Below, piece after piece: positions 1 to 7,875 of a DNA stretch of 64,000 bases (within the stretch, counting starts at the first letter, position 1; every line of letters begins with the position of its first letter). The DNA comes from Maritalea porphyrae. GTDB lineage: Bacteria > Pseudomonadota > Alphaproteobacteria > Rhizobiales > Devosiaceae. The notes below the pieces were generated by a model. It was not told the origin of the DNA. It searched no databases and saw only the letters and a list, made by a program, of their open reading frames with translations. The DNA lies in assembly GCF_030159895.1 (NCBI RefSeq), contig NZ_BSNI01000002.1, positions 123,930-187,929 on the forward strand, in the 5' to 3' direction. A program made the position numbers and the translations under genes.

Positions 1-584
1 ATCGGCAAACCCAACGCGTTGGCAAAATCGATCAACTCCATAATCGATGAAGGCTCATCACCTGCGCCAACGGTGTAGATCAAACCAAGCTCTTGCGCAC
101 GCCGCTTTAGATAGGCACCGACCGTTACGTCAGCTTCCACATTCATCATAATGAGGTGCTTGCCTGCTTCCAGCGCCTGCAACCCGATGTCTGCACCAAC
201 ACTTGGCTTACCCGTTGCCTCAACAACTTGTGCAATCAATTCGTTATTCGCCACCAGTGCTGCATCGGTGCAAATGGCAATTTTGCCCATTTCGATGGCT
301 CTAGTTATTGCAGCGTCATTTTCGCAAACGACTGCATTGTCCCGATCACCATAGGCAATTTGCACGGCTTTCAGTGCGTTCTCAGCATTGCGAACCGCAA
401 CTGCGCCGATCCGCAAGCCACGCATCCGCGCCACCTGCATAATCAAATCGGTGCCCATTTCGCCGGCACCAATCAATCCGATCAGCACCTCTTTACCTTC
501 ATTTTCCAACCGCAACAAATCGCGGCTCAACCCCGTCAAACTTTCAGGGGGCATTTGAAAAACTGAAGATGGCGAATGCGACAT
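1..584 (-). CDS. NAD(P)-dependent oxidoreductase, COG4091 homoserine-dehydrogenase-like, C-terminus cut by window edge
   Basis: The reading frame starts at ATG 584 on the minus strand, with AAGGTG about seven bases upstream, and is open to base 1, so only the first ~194 residues are here. After ~34 residues comes a Rossmann start, LIGLIGAGEMG, followed by a segment that reads like the NAD-binding half of 'predicted homoserine dehydrogenase' proteins (COG4091), which normally continue into a C-terminal SAF domain. The stretch GKHLIMMNVEADVTVG and the motif GDEPSS near the cut end fit that family. The substrate is not certain: several relatives act in sugar or sugar-acid catabolism rather than homoserine metabolism. 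The family call rests on recall, not a search. Confidence 0.72.
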   Translation of the reverse strand, partial: MSHSPSSVFQMPPESLTGLSRDLLRLENEGKEVLIGLIGAGEMGTDLIMQVARMRGLRIGAVAVRNAENALKAVQIAYGDRDNAVVCENDAAITRAIEMGKIAICTDAALVANNELIAQVVEATGKPSVGADIGLQALEAGKHLIMMNVEADVTVGAYLKRRAQELGLIYTVGAGDEPSSIMELIDFANALGLP

Positions 585-738
585 AGAAAGCACCTTGGTG
601 TTCGTTTGGCTGCCTTTTATCCCAGCAATCGCCACTTGGCGATAGTTGGCATCAACAAATTGTCACCAGCCAACACTTGTTTATGAAGCGAATGAGGGGC
701 AGTTTGAGCCCAAAGCAAATCAAATTTGGGGATCAACA

Positions 739-1290
739 ATGATCGCAAAGCCGCAAGATATTATCCAATTCTGGTTCAAGGACCACGGACCCAAAGACTG
801 GTTTTCAGGTGGCGAGGAATTCGACAAAGAAATCGTCGACAAATTCAGCGACACGCATGCCGCAGCGCACAAAGGTGAATTATTTTGGTGGCGTACATCA
901 CCAGAAAACCGCTTGGCTGAAATCATCGTGCTCGATCAATTTACCCGCCAGATCTACCGCAAGGACCCACGTGCTTTTGCCTGCGATCCAATCGCCCTCA
1001 CTCTAGCGCAAGAAATGGTCATTCGCGGCGACGATCAAAAACTGCCTGAGGATTGGCGAACCTTTGCTTATATGCCCTATATGCATTGCGAAAGCTTAGC
1101 CGTACATGATGAAGCCATGAAACTATTTGGTGCCTTGCCCGGTGAGAACAGCCAAGAATATGAAATCAAGCACCGCGACATGATTGAGAAATTTGGTCGC
1201 TATCCTTATCGCAACGCCGTGTTGGGCCGTAAGAATACACCAGAAGAGGATGAATTCTTATCCGGCGACCACGATAGCTTCGGCCAATAA
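739..1290 (+). CDS. DUF924 family protein
   Basis: A 183-residue protein if started at ATG 739, which has GGGGA about eight bases upstream; an in-frame start at 646 would add 31 residues that do not look conserved. The pattern IIQFWF near the N-terminus, then DWF, FD, IVLDQFTRQIYR and the later YMPYMHCES is typical of the DUF924 family, small all-helical proteins related to TPR folds. No biochemical function is established for the family. It stands alone, with a different protein family (DUF1203) 80 bases downstream on the same strand. Confidence 0.85.
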   Translation: MIAKPQDIIQFWFKDHGPKDWFSGGEEFDKEIVDKFSDTHAAAHKGELFWWRTSPENRLAEIIVLDQFTRQIYRKDPRAFACDPIALTLAQEMVIRGDDQKLPEDWRTFAYMPYMHCESLAVHDEAMKLFGALPGENSQEYEIKHRDMIEKFGRYPYRNAVLGRKNTPEEDEFLSGDHDSFGQ

Positions 1291-1370
1291 GGGCATTTGT
1301 CAAAACCGGGTCGCGCAAAGCGCCAAAACATAGTTGGGTCTCCACCAATAAATCTTGAGGAGACCCTAAT

Positions 1371-1847
1371 ATGCCAAACATCAAGTTCACCCCAATTCCA
1401 ACAGCAGACGCCCAAAACTGGTGGGACGGCAGAACCGATGCTTATGGGCAAACGCTTGAGCGCCGCATTTCCGATGGTAGCGCCCCGTGCCGCCATTGCC
1501 TGAAAAACATTGAAAAAGGCAAACCCGTCCTGCTCGGCGCATACAAACCATTTTCAACCACAGGCCATTTCACTGAAACCGGCCCCATCTTCATTTGTGG
1601 CGAGCCTTGCGATCCGTTTGCCGGCGCAGCTAACCAATTGCCACCTGTTGTTGAGACGCGCGAACAATTCATGATTCGCGGCTATTCAAACGACGAAAAG
1701 ATCGATTATCGCACCGGACAGATTGTAAATGTGTCGGAACTCAAATCCGTCACTGATATGATCTTCTCTCACAATGACGTTGCCTTCATCCATCTTAGGT
1801 CTGCGGCTTACACCTGTTTTACAACCCGAATTGATCGATCGGAATAG
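1371..1847 (+). CDS. DUF1203 family protein
   Basis: A 158-residue protein with GAGGAGAC just before ATG 1371. It carries the DUF1203 signature: a PCRHC motif around residue 42, then the GKPVLLGAYKPF segment, GPIFICG-PC, and a C-terminal half with an RGY motif. The paired cysteines and a late histidine suggest a metal or redox site, but that is inference; the family has no known function. A good rho-independent terminator follows at 1887-1913. Confidence 0.85.
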   Translation: MPNIKFTPIPTADAQNWWDGRTDAYGQTLERRISDGSAPCRHCLKNIEKGKPVLLGAYKPFSTTGHFTETGPIFICGEPCDPFAGAANQLPPVVETREQFMIRGYSNDEKIDYRTGQIVNVSELKSVTDMIFSHNDVAFIHLRSAAYTCFTTRIDRSE

Positions 1848-1886
1848 ATCTAAATTCCGCCCCTTTTTTAGTTCAAACATGGGCAG

Positions 1887-1914
1887 CAGCCAGAGTTCCC
1901 TCTGGCTGTTTTTA
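1887..1914 (+). terminator. Rho-independent terminator after the DUF1203 gene
   Basis: CAGCCAGAG pairs perfectly with CTCTGGCTG around a four-base loop (TTCC), followed by TTTTT. It lies 40 bases after the DUF1203 stop codon. Confidence 0.9.
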
Positions 1915-1963
1915 TTATGCTCTGGTAAGAGCGTTCAACTGATCAAAGCCTTGCGGGGGCATC

Positions 1964-2428
1964 ATGCTTAGAATTCTTTTTGTACTTAGTTTGTTTTTGC
2001 CATTGGCCGGTTGCCTGGGCACCACCTCGCCTTTACCCGTTGGACTAACAGCCTCAATGGCACGCCCTGGTGCGCAACTTGATCGGCAAGAAGCGATTGG
2101 CTTGATCAATCAATATCGGGCCGCAAACAATTTGTCCCAACTCGTTTTGACCGCTGAATTGAACGCCCTCGCGACTGAAGCCGCCGCACGCTATGCAAGC
2201 GATGGCAACAATAATGGGGCAGCGGCACTCGTGGCCGAACGCTCTCAGGGTTCAGCTTTGTTTAGTGCTGGATATACAAATTTCGCCGAAACCTTTTCAG
2301 GCTGGCGCGGCTCCAGCCGCGACGCCAAAACCTTGCTCATTCCAAGTGCAGGCAAAGCAGGTCTTGCGGTTAACTACAATCCAAATTCAAGCTATGGGGC
2401 CCACTGGGTATTGGTCGTTGCAAACTGA
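1964..2428 (+). CDS. CAP/SCP-like domain lipoprotein
   Basis: A 154-residue protein. The N-terminus is a lipoprotein signal peptide with lipobox LAGC (Cys17), so the mature protein should be lipid-anchored in the envelope. After the linker the sequence has the CAP-domain pattern: a helix INQYRAANN, then LVLTAELNALATEAAARYA, and the C-terminal strand GAHWVLVVAN that closes the fold. The canonical CAP histidines are largely missing (the first His position is replaced in the N-rich stretch near residue 85), so metal or peptidase activity is doubtful. Its end overlaps the likely TTG start of the next gene. Confidence 0.8.
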   Translation: MLRILFVLSLFLPLAGCLGTTSPLPVGLTASMARPGAQLDRQEAIGLINQYRAANNLSQLVLTAELNALATEAAARYASDGNNNGAAALVAERSQGSALFSAGYTNFAETFSGWRGSSRDAKTLLIPSAGKAGLAVNYNPNSSYGAHWVLVVAN

Positions 2429-2648
2429 TAAAATTCTCATCGACACGATCGGCCTGAATTGCCCGCTGCCCGTTATTAAAGCCGAAAAACAACTCAGCAT
2501 GATGCAATCCGGGCAAAGCTTTGTGCTTTTGGCCAGCGACCCGTTGGCGGCAATAGATATCCCCAATATGTGCAACAAAGCGGGTCATCAGCTTTTAGAA
2601 CAAAGCCAAGACGGTGACATTTTGCATTTTGAAATCCAAAAAGCCTAG
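2418..2648 (+). CDS. TusA-like sulfurtransferase / SirA family protein
   Basis: The conserved part starts at ILIDTIGLNCPLPVIKAEK, which holds the CPxP motif (Cys15 with this start) that in TusA carries the persulfide sulfur. The length (~76 residues) and the later ASDPLAAIDIPNMC segment match the family. No ATG is available near the conserved start: the best start is TTG 2418, overlapping the upstream CAP gene by 11 bases, which implies translational coupling. A much earlier in-frame ATG (2193) would lie inside the CAP gene. The role could be tRNA thiolation sulfur relay or another sulfur-transfer path. Confidence 0.78.
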   Translation: MQTDKILIDTIGLNCPLPVIKAEKQLSMMQSGQSFVLLASDPLAAIDIPNMCNKAGHQLLEQSQDGDILHFEIQKA

Positions 2649-2708
2649 TCTGAAATAGACGCCCGAAATCGGGCGGACAGCATCCCCGATCTGCGCTAGA
2701 TTGGCACC

Positions 2709-3758
2709 ATGCTTTACCAACTTCCAGACAATGACCAACTCTACAATGCCCTACTTAACCGTGACCCATCATACGATGGACGCGTTTATGTTGGCGTGTC
2801 ATCCACTGGCATTTTTTGCCGCCTCACTTGCCCGGCCCGCAAACCAAAACGGGAAAACTGCACATTTTACGACGAAATCGGCACCGCGATTGAAGCAGGC
2901 TATCGCCCTTGTAAGAGATGTAAGCCACTGGCCCCAGAAGCCAATGGTGACCCAGCAATTCAAACGCTGACCAAAGCACTTGAAGCTGATCCATCCCGCC
3001 GCTGGAGCGAGGCTGACATCGTCAAATTCGGCTTAGATCCATCAACGGTTCGGCGCGCGTTCAAACGACAGTTTGGCATCACATTCTTGGAGATGGCACG
3101 CCTGAGCCGGATGCGCGACGGTTTCACCACGCTAGCTGATGGTGGCAAAGTCATTGAAGCACAGCTTGATGCAGGTTACGCATCGCCCGGCGCGTTCCGC
3201 ACACGTTTTGCAAAATTGCTGGGCATCTCCCCAGGCAAACTGAAGTCTGACGCGATACTCAAAGCTGATTGGATTGACACGCCATTAGGTGCCATGATCG
3301 CAGTGAGCGACGATAACGCCCTGCACTTGCTTGAGTTTGCCGATCGAAAAGCTTTGCCCAATGAGCTCAAAAGGCTAATGAAAACCGTCAAAGGTAATAT
3401 TGGCGTTGGTCAAAACACGCCAACAAAACAAGTTAAAAATGAACTGTCTGATTTTTTTAACGGCAAATCCGATCAGTTCAATACACCACTAGTTTTGCAT
3501 GGGTCGGACTTTACCAAAAATGTCTGGAATGCATTGCAAACAATCCGCGCAGGGCACACAAAGTCATATTCACAATTGGCTGCACAAATTGGCCAACCAA
3601 CGGCAACGCGCGCGGTTGCTCGCGCCAATGGTGCTAATCAAATCGCCATACTTATCCCCTGCCATCGCGTTATTGGGGCAGACGGCTCACTCACCGGTTA
3701 TGGTGGCGGATTGTGGCGCAAACAGAAGCTGATCGAACTTGAGCGTCAGTATTTGTAA
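2709..3758 (+). CDS. ada: Bifunctional DNA repair protein / transcriptional activator Ada
   Basis: A 349-residue protein with the full Ada layout. N-terminal zinc domain with Cys37, Cys41, Cys68 and Cys71 (the first is the methyl-phosphotriester acceptor in E. coli Ada); a central AraC-type helix-turn-helix region around residues 85-180; a linker; and a C-terminal O6-methylguanine methyltransferase domain with the active-site PCHRV motif (Cys ~318). It repairs alkylated DNA by irreversible self-methylation and activates the adaptive response. The region just upstream holds a small GCCCG/CGGGC hairpin (2661-2674). AlkA-like glycosylase is encoded 11 kb away, not in an operon with it. Confidence 0.95.
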   Translation: MLYQLPDNDQLYNALLNRDPSYDGRVYVGVSSTGIFCRLTCPARKPKRENCTFYDEIGTAIEAGYRPCKRCKPLAPEANGDPAIQTLTKALEADPSRRWSEADIVKFGLDPSTVRRAFKRQFGITFLEMARLSRMRDGFTTLADGGKVIEAQLDAGYASPGAFRTRFAKLLGISPGKLKSDAILKADWIDTPLGAMIAVSDDNALHLLEFADRKALPNELKRLMKTVKGNIGVGQNTPTKQVKNELSDFFNGKSDQFNTPLVLHGSDFTKNVWNALQTIRAGHTKSYSQLAAQIGQPTATRAVARANGANQIAILIPCHRVIGADGSLTGYGGGLWRKQKLIELERQYL

Positions 3759-3762
3759 CCCG

Positions 3763-4446
3763 TTAACAGTTTGCCAAAGAGCTGGGCACCAACCAAGTAC
3801 CAATAGAATTAGCAAGCTGCTCATCGCCAATTAGGTCAATCTTTTGATCATCAATCTCTTTATCCAAACGCGATAGCCCCAACCATGCCGAGGTCATCGC
3901 TTTCAGTTCGGCGCTGACAAAAAGATCAACATTAAACCCTGGGTCATTCCAGCAAATGTCAACGTCACAACCGGGCTTGGCGATCAACCAGTAGTTTGTT
4001 TGGTCGTCTTCTAATTCTGGAAACATGAATTGAATGGTTGTCTTTTGATGCATCGGTAGCGCATGACGATCGACTTTGCGCCGTATATTCCACATCAAAA
4101 GCCGCGCATCTAAGTGCTCTAGGGTCACCTCTGTATCTACATTTCGATGCGCCCACTGCCCAAGCGCGTGTACAATCGGCCCCAACTCGTTGCCAACCGG
4201 TGTAATCTTATAAGTGATACCGCCTGTTGCCACATCTTCACGACGAGAAATCAGTCCATGTGCCTCCATTTCCTTAAGTCGTTTGGACAATAAGGTTGGA
4301 GACATCCGGGGAACACCGCGCCGAATTTCATTAAAGCGCATCGACCCAGACCACATCTCGCACATGATCAACAGGGTCCAGCGCGGCTCCAATATTTCAC
4401 ATGCCATAGCGATAGGACAAAATTGATTGTAGCTGTTTTGGGCCAT
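3763..4446 (-). CDS. HxlR-family transcriptional regulator
   Basis: 227 residues. The N-terminal ~105 residues are a HxlR winged helix: CPIAMACEILEPRWTLLIM, MRFNEI, MSPTLLSKRLKEME, HGLISRRE and the wing YKITPVG. The remaining ~115 residues form a second domain, seen in longer HxlR proteins and sometimes SCP2-like, that may bind a ligand; I cannot assign it. Convergent with ada, ending four bases after the ada stop. It is divergent from the tautomerase gene at 4591, its most likely target, with 144 bases between them. Confidence 0.88.
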   Translation of the reverse strand: MAQNSYNQFCPIAMACEILEPRWTLLIMCEMWSGSMRFNEIRRGVPRMSPTLLSKRLKEMEAHGLISRREDVATGGITYKITPVGNELGPIVHALGQWAHRNVDTEVTLEHLDARLLMWNIRRKVDRHALPMHQKTTIQFMFPELEDDQTNYWLIAKPGCDVDICWNDPGFNVDLFVSAELKAMTSAWLGLSRLDKEIDDQKIDLIGDEQLANSIGTWLVPSSLANC

Positions 4447-4590
4447 TTTGCCCCCCTAACTGCCAAGAGTATGTCGAGTGCACCCGCTTCAGTCCAGTAC
4501 ATAAACAGTACCGACATCGCTTCACTTTCTACACTAGGGTGTTAGCGACCATCCCTTTTAACGTTGTGCTCTAACCAGATGGAGACAACA

Positions 4591-4812
4591 ATGCCGCTCA
4601 TTGATATCAACGTAATTGAAGGGGTATTCACCCCTGAACAAAAACAATCCCTAATCACCAATGTCACCGATGCAGTGGTCGCAATAGAGGGCGAAAACCT
4701 GCGCAGCGTCACCTGGGTCAGAGTTCTAGAAGTTAAAAGTGGCGATTGGGCAATTGGTGGCCAACCGCTACAGTCCGGCGATGTCCAAAACATGGCACGT
4801 GGCGCGGCCTAA
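4591..4812 (+). CDS. 4-oxalocrotonate-tautomerase-like protein
   Basis: 73 residues from ATG 4591, chosen because it places the catalytic proline at position 2 (M-P-L-I-D), as 4-OT enzymes require after Met removal, and has GGAG upstream. An in-frame start at 4564 would bury that proline. The sequence TPEQKQSLITNVTDAVV matches the first helix of the fold. The substrate is unknown. It is divergent from the HxlR regulator, a common arrangement for small regulated catabolic or stress enzymes. Confidence 0.82.
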   Translation: MPLIDINVIEGVFTPEQKQSLITNVTDAVVAIEGENLRSVTWVRVLEVKSGDWAIGGQPLQSGDVQNMARGAA

Positions 4813-4828
4813 TCGCAACCGATTAGGT

Positions 4829-5941
4829 TCAGGGCCGCAAATATTGCGGCCTTGGGCGCGGCAGTTCAATGATCGCCGTTTTCGGCACATAGCTATAGGC
4901 CGGACGTGGCCGCGGCAGTTCAACATTCACCAGTTTGCCTAATGTGTTTACCCGCACGCGTTTGGGTTCAATCTTGTCACCCAAATAAGTTGGCTGGCCC
5001 TCCAGTCCAAACGGAAACGCCGCCGCACGTCCATTCACGTAAGACTTTGCGTCTTTGCCGCAAATTTTAGGGCGCATATCCACAGGCGTAGAAGCCAAAT
5101 TTGCAACCCGCGTAACAGATTTACCTGTGCCTTTGTAGCGATTGTCAAACCCACGTTCGAGTAACAACGCGGTCAACTCTCCACGTTCCCGCGCCGAGGA
5201 CGCCCCCATAACCACGGCCATTAATTTGCGCCCGCGTCGCTCGGCGGTGGCCACTATGTTCAAGCCCGAAGCGCACACATAGCCAGTTTTCATACCCGTT
5301 GTGCCACGAAACTTCGTCAGCAAAATATTGTATGACGCCAGCTTCGAACGCCCAAATTCAATCGTACGCGTTTCAAAAAGGCCGTCATATTGCGGGTAAC
5401 GATTCCGGATCACGACCGACAGAATGGCCAAATCGCGCGCACTGGTCACCATTTCTGGATCATGCAACCCATTGGGGTTTTCAAAATGCGTATTGCTTAG
5501 CCCCAAATTGCGGGCATGTGCGTTCATCAGGCTAACAAATCGCTGTTCATCGCCAGCAATGGTTTCAGCAATCGCCACCGCCACATCATTTGCCGATTTT
5601 ACAACCAGCATATAAAGCGCATCTTCAAGTGCAACCGCCGTTCCAACTGGAAAACCCATTTTGCTTGGTGGTTCTTTGAGCGCATTTTCGGACATTATCA
5701 CTGGCGTTGACAAATCGACTTCGCCTGCCGCAATGGCTTCAAACGCCACATAGGCAGTCATCAGCTTTGTCAAAGATGCAGGGTGCCACGCAATACCGGC
5801 ATCTTCTTCAAAAAGAACCTCGCCGCTTTGCATATCAATTAGCAATTGTGGAATAGCATAAGCTGCGCTGCTCAACCCCATCCACAAAGCAATTCCAGCA
5901 AAAACTCGACGCAATCCGCGCATATCCAACCCAAAACTCAT
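4829..5941 (-). CDS. dacA: D-alanyl-D-alanine carboxypeptidase (peptidase S11, DacA/PBP5 type)
   Basis: 370 residues with a signal peptide (hydrophobic core around residues 10-28). The three penicillin-binding motifs are present: SLTK (Ser56, Lys59), SAN near residue 117, and KTG near residue 218. It trims the terminal D-Ala from peptidoglycan pentapeptides in the periplasm. The C-terminal region after ~270 is proline/arginine rich and repeats an ELPRPRP motif twice (NVELPRPRP and IIELPRPRP), instead of a clear PBP5 amphipathic anchor; such tails occur in alphaproteobacterial members. Confidence 0.93.
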   Translation of the reverse strand: MSFGLDMRGLRRVFAGIALWMGLSSAAYAIPQLLIDMQSGEVLFEEDAGIAWHPASLTKLMTAYVAFEAIAAGEVDLSTPVIMSENALKEPPSKMGFPVGTAVALEDALYMLVVKSANDVAVAIAETIAGDEQRFVSLMNAHARNLGLSNTHFENPNGLHDPEMVTSARDLAILSVVIRNRYPQYDGLFETRTIEFGRSKLASYNILLTKFRGTTGMKTGYVCASGLNIVATAERRGRKLMAVVMGASSARERGELTALLLERGFDNRYKGTGKSVTRVANLASTPVDMRPKICGKDAKSYVNGRAAAFPFGLEGQPTYLGDKIEPKRVRVNTLGKLVNVELPRPRPAYSYVPKTAIIELPRPRPQYLRP

Positions 5942-6017
5942 ATTGTTGTTGCAAACTTGTAGCCACTGAAATTGTTGGATGCAAATCCATTACGGCAAAT
6001 TGATGATGGTGGGAGCG

Positions 6018-6605
6018 CTATTTGTTTGGTTCAGGGCTTAAACCGAGGGTTACCAAATAGTGCTGGCCGTTTTCATCCATGTCTAGACCAGAAGTAAAAT
6101 CCTCAACCAACGCCTCAATGCGGTGCACCAAGTCTTGGCGCTGTTGCGCGTTTAAGGGCACTGAAAATTGCAAAGCAAGGGCGTTCTTTTTGTCGGTTCC
6201 AATATGCGCTTCGCCAGAAAGCAATGCGCGCCGCAACTCGCGCTCGGCCTGCCGATAGCCAGCCGCAGCATTATCTGCAACGGCCTCTAAATAGTCCCTA
6301 TCGCGGTTAGATGGGTCTGTTTCAAGTAAATGCGCCACGGGTCGATAAAGCTTTTCAATACGCGCACCTGAGCGGCGTTCGCCATTTTCAAGCACCAACC
6401 CTACCGCAACCAATTTGTCCATGTGATGGTAAAGCGCATGCGGTGTCTTGCCAATCAGTGCGGCTACTTCCTTGATTGAGCCTTGGCCCAATTGCAACAA
6501 TCCCTGAAAGACCAAACGACTTGTGGGCGCACCAAGCGCTCGCAATTGTGCAGGTTCGCTCAAAACAAATTTCTGGGTCACATCTTGAAAAGGCGCATTG
6601 CTCAT
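6018..6605 (-). CDS. ArsR-like winged-helix transcriptional regulator
   Basis: 195 residues. The N-terminal ~80 residues form a winged helix: LRALGAPTSRLVFQGLLQLGQGSIKEVAALIGKTP followed by the recognition helix HALYHHMDKLVAVGLV. The C-terminal half is a helical domain of unknown ligand. It is divergent from the serine hydrolase gene with only 46 bases of AT-rich DNA between the start codons, so it very probably controls that gene and itself. Confidence 0.82.
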   Translation of the reverse strand: MSNAPFQDVTQKFVLSEPAQLRALGAPTSRLVFQGLLQLGQGSIKEVAALIGKTPHALYHHMDKLVAVGLVLENGERRSGARIEKLYRPVAHLLETDPSNRDRDYLEAVADNAAAGYRQAERELRRALLSGEAHIGTDKKNALALQFSVPLNAQQRQDLVHRIEALVEDFTSGLDMDENGQHYLVTLGLSPEPNK

Positions 6606-6651
6606 ATTAAATATTTTTCATAATTTTTAATAAAGTGAAAGCCCCATCCAG
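6606..6651. promoter_or_regulatory. Short divergent promoter region shared by the ArsR-like regulator and the serine hydrolase
   Basis: The 46 bases between the two start codons are very AT rich (TATTAAATATTTTTCATAATTTTTAATAAAG). Both promoters must overlap here, and any operator would control both genes. I see interrupted TTAAA/TTTAA half-sites but no long palindrome. Confidence 0.5.
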
Positions 6652-7833
6652 ATGTTTCCCCGCTTTTTACCGATTAATCTGCCCAAGGCCCTGGCCGCAT
6701 TGACCCTAGTGAGTATGCCTATGTCCGCTGTACACGCACAAGACCAGACCAATATGCAATCCATGCTTGAAAACCGTCTTCCCGCTATTTTGCAAGACGC
6801 CGATCAAATCGGCAATGCTGGGATTGTGATGCACAAAGGGGAAGTCATTGCACTAGGCGCCACCGGAAACCGCCAAAAGAACGGTGAAAGCAAAGTCACA
6901 AGGAACGACAAGTGGCATATTGGTTCGATCACCAAATCCATGACGGCAACAATGATCGGTAGATTGGTCGACAAAGGCTATTTCAGCTTTGACGACCCAA
7001 TTGCCGAACTTCTGCCCAGCAAAATTCAAGAAATCGATCCAGCTTGGCACAATGTCAAATTGATCGACCTGTTGCACCATACTTCCGGCGCAAGCGCCAA
7101 TTTTGGTCCCACAACCTTACTTAACAACAAATTTGAAAGCCAAAACGAAGTGGATGAAGCGCGGCGAACCGCCGTTTTCAAGACCTTAGCAAAAGCGCCT
7201 GCACATGCACCAAACACCAAGTTCGAATACTCAAATATTGGCTACACAATTGCCGGCACCATAGCCACGCAAGTCACTGGGAAATCCTGGGAAAAACTGA
7301 TGCACGAGGAATTATTTGATCCGCTTGGGCTTGAAAGTGCCGGATTTGGTGCACCTATGGGTGAGCAGCCTTGGGGACACACAAAAACCTTATGGCTTTT
7401 CACAAACCCAGTGGACCCGACAAAACACGTTGCCGATAATACGCCAATAATGGGGCCAGCAGGCACAGTCCATATGAGCATTGAGGACCTAGCGCGATAT
7501 GGCCAAATGCATCTTCAAGCCGCAAAAGGCGACACCCAGTTTCTGTCAGCTTCAACAAGCAAACGCTTGCACACCGCATCCGACCTCACAATTTCAAATG
7601 AAAACTACGCTGCCGGTTGGGTTTTGGTTCCCCTGCAGCCACCTCTGCAAGGCGAGGCCATATTCCACAATGGCTCCAACACCATGTGGTATGCCTTTTT
7701 GGCCGTGGCGCCACAATATGATTTGGTCGCAGCCTTTGTCACCAACACAGGCACAGTTGAAAGTTCTGAGAACGCTTTTGCAACCTTGTTCAATGAAATC
7801 GCAACGCAAATAGCAAAGGCGGAGAAGCAATAA
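6652..7833 (+). CDS. Secreted serine hydrolase, beta-lactamase class C / D-aminopeptidase-like (PF00144 type)
   Basis: 393 residues with a signal peptide ending near AVHA-Q30. The class C/PBP-like motifs are in order: SITK (Ser92, Lys95), YSN near residue 199, and an HNG motif near residue 341 in place of KTG, as is common in the esterase and peptidase branches of this family. So it is probably a periplasmic esterase or peptidase rather than a true beta-lactamase. The neighbouring divergent ArsR-like regulator suggests inducible expression. The ATG start has only a weak ribosome site. Confidence 0.85.
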   Translation: MFPRFLPINLPKALAALTLVSMPMSAVHAQDQTNMQSMLENRLPAILQDADQIGNAGIVMHKGEVIALGATGNRQKNGESKVTRNDKWHIGSITKSMTATMIGRLVDKGYFSFDDPIAELLPSKIQEIDPAWHNVKLIDLLHHTSGASANFGPTTLLNNKFESQNEVDEARRTAVFKTLAKAPAHAPNTKFEYSNIGYTIAGTIATQVTGKSWEKLMHEELFDPLGLESAGFGAPMGEQPWGHTKTLWLFTNPVDPTKHVADNTPIMGPAGTVHMSIEDLARYGQMHLQAAKGDTQFLSASTSKRLHTASDLTISNENYAAGWVLVPLQPPLQGEAIFHNGSNTMWYAFLAVAPQYDLVAAFVTNTGTVESSENAFATLFNEIATQIAKAEKQ

Positions 7834-7875
7834 GCTCCCCCGCCTCAATAATCTAGATAATCAGCTTAGCTCGAA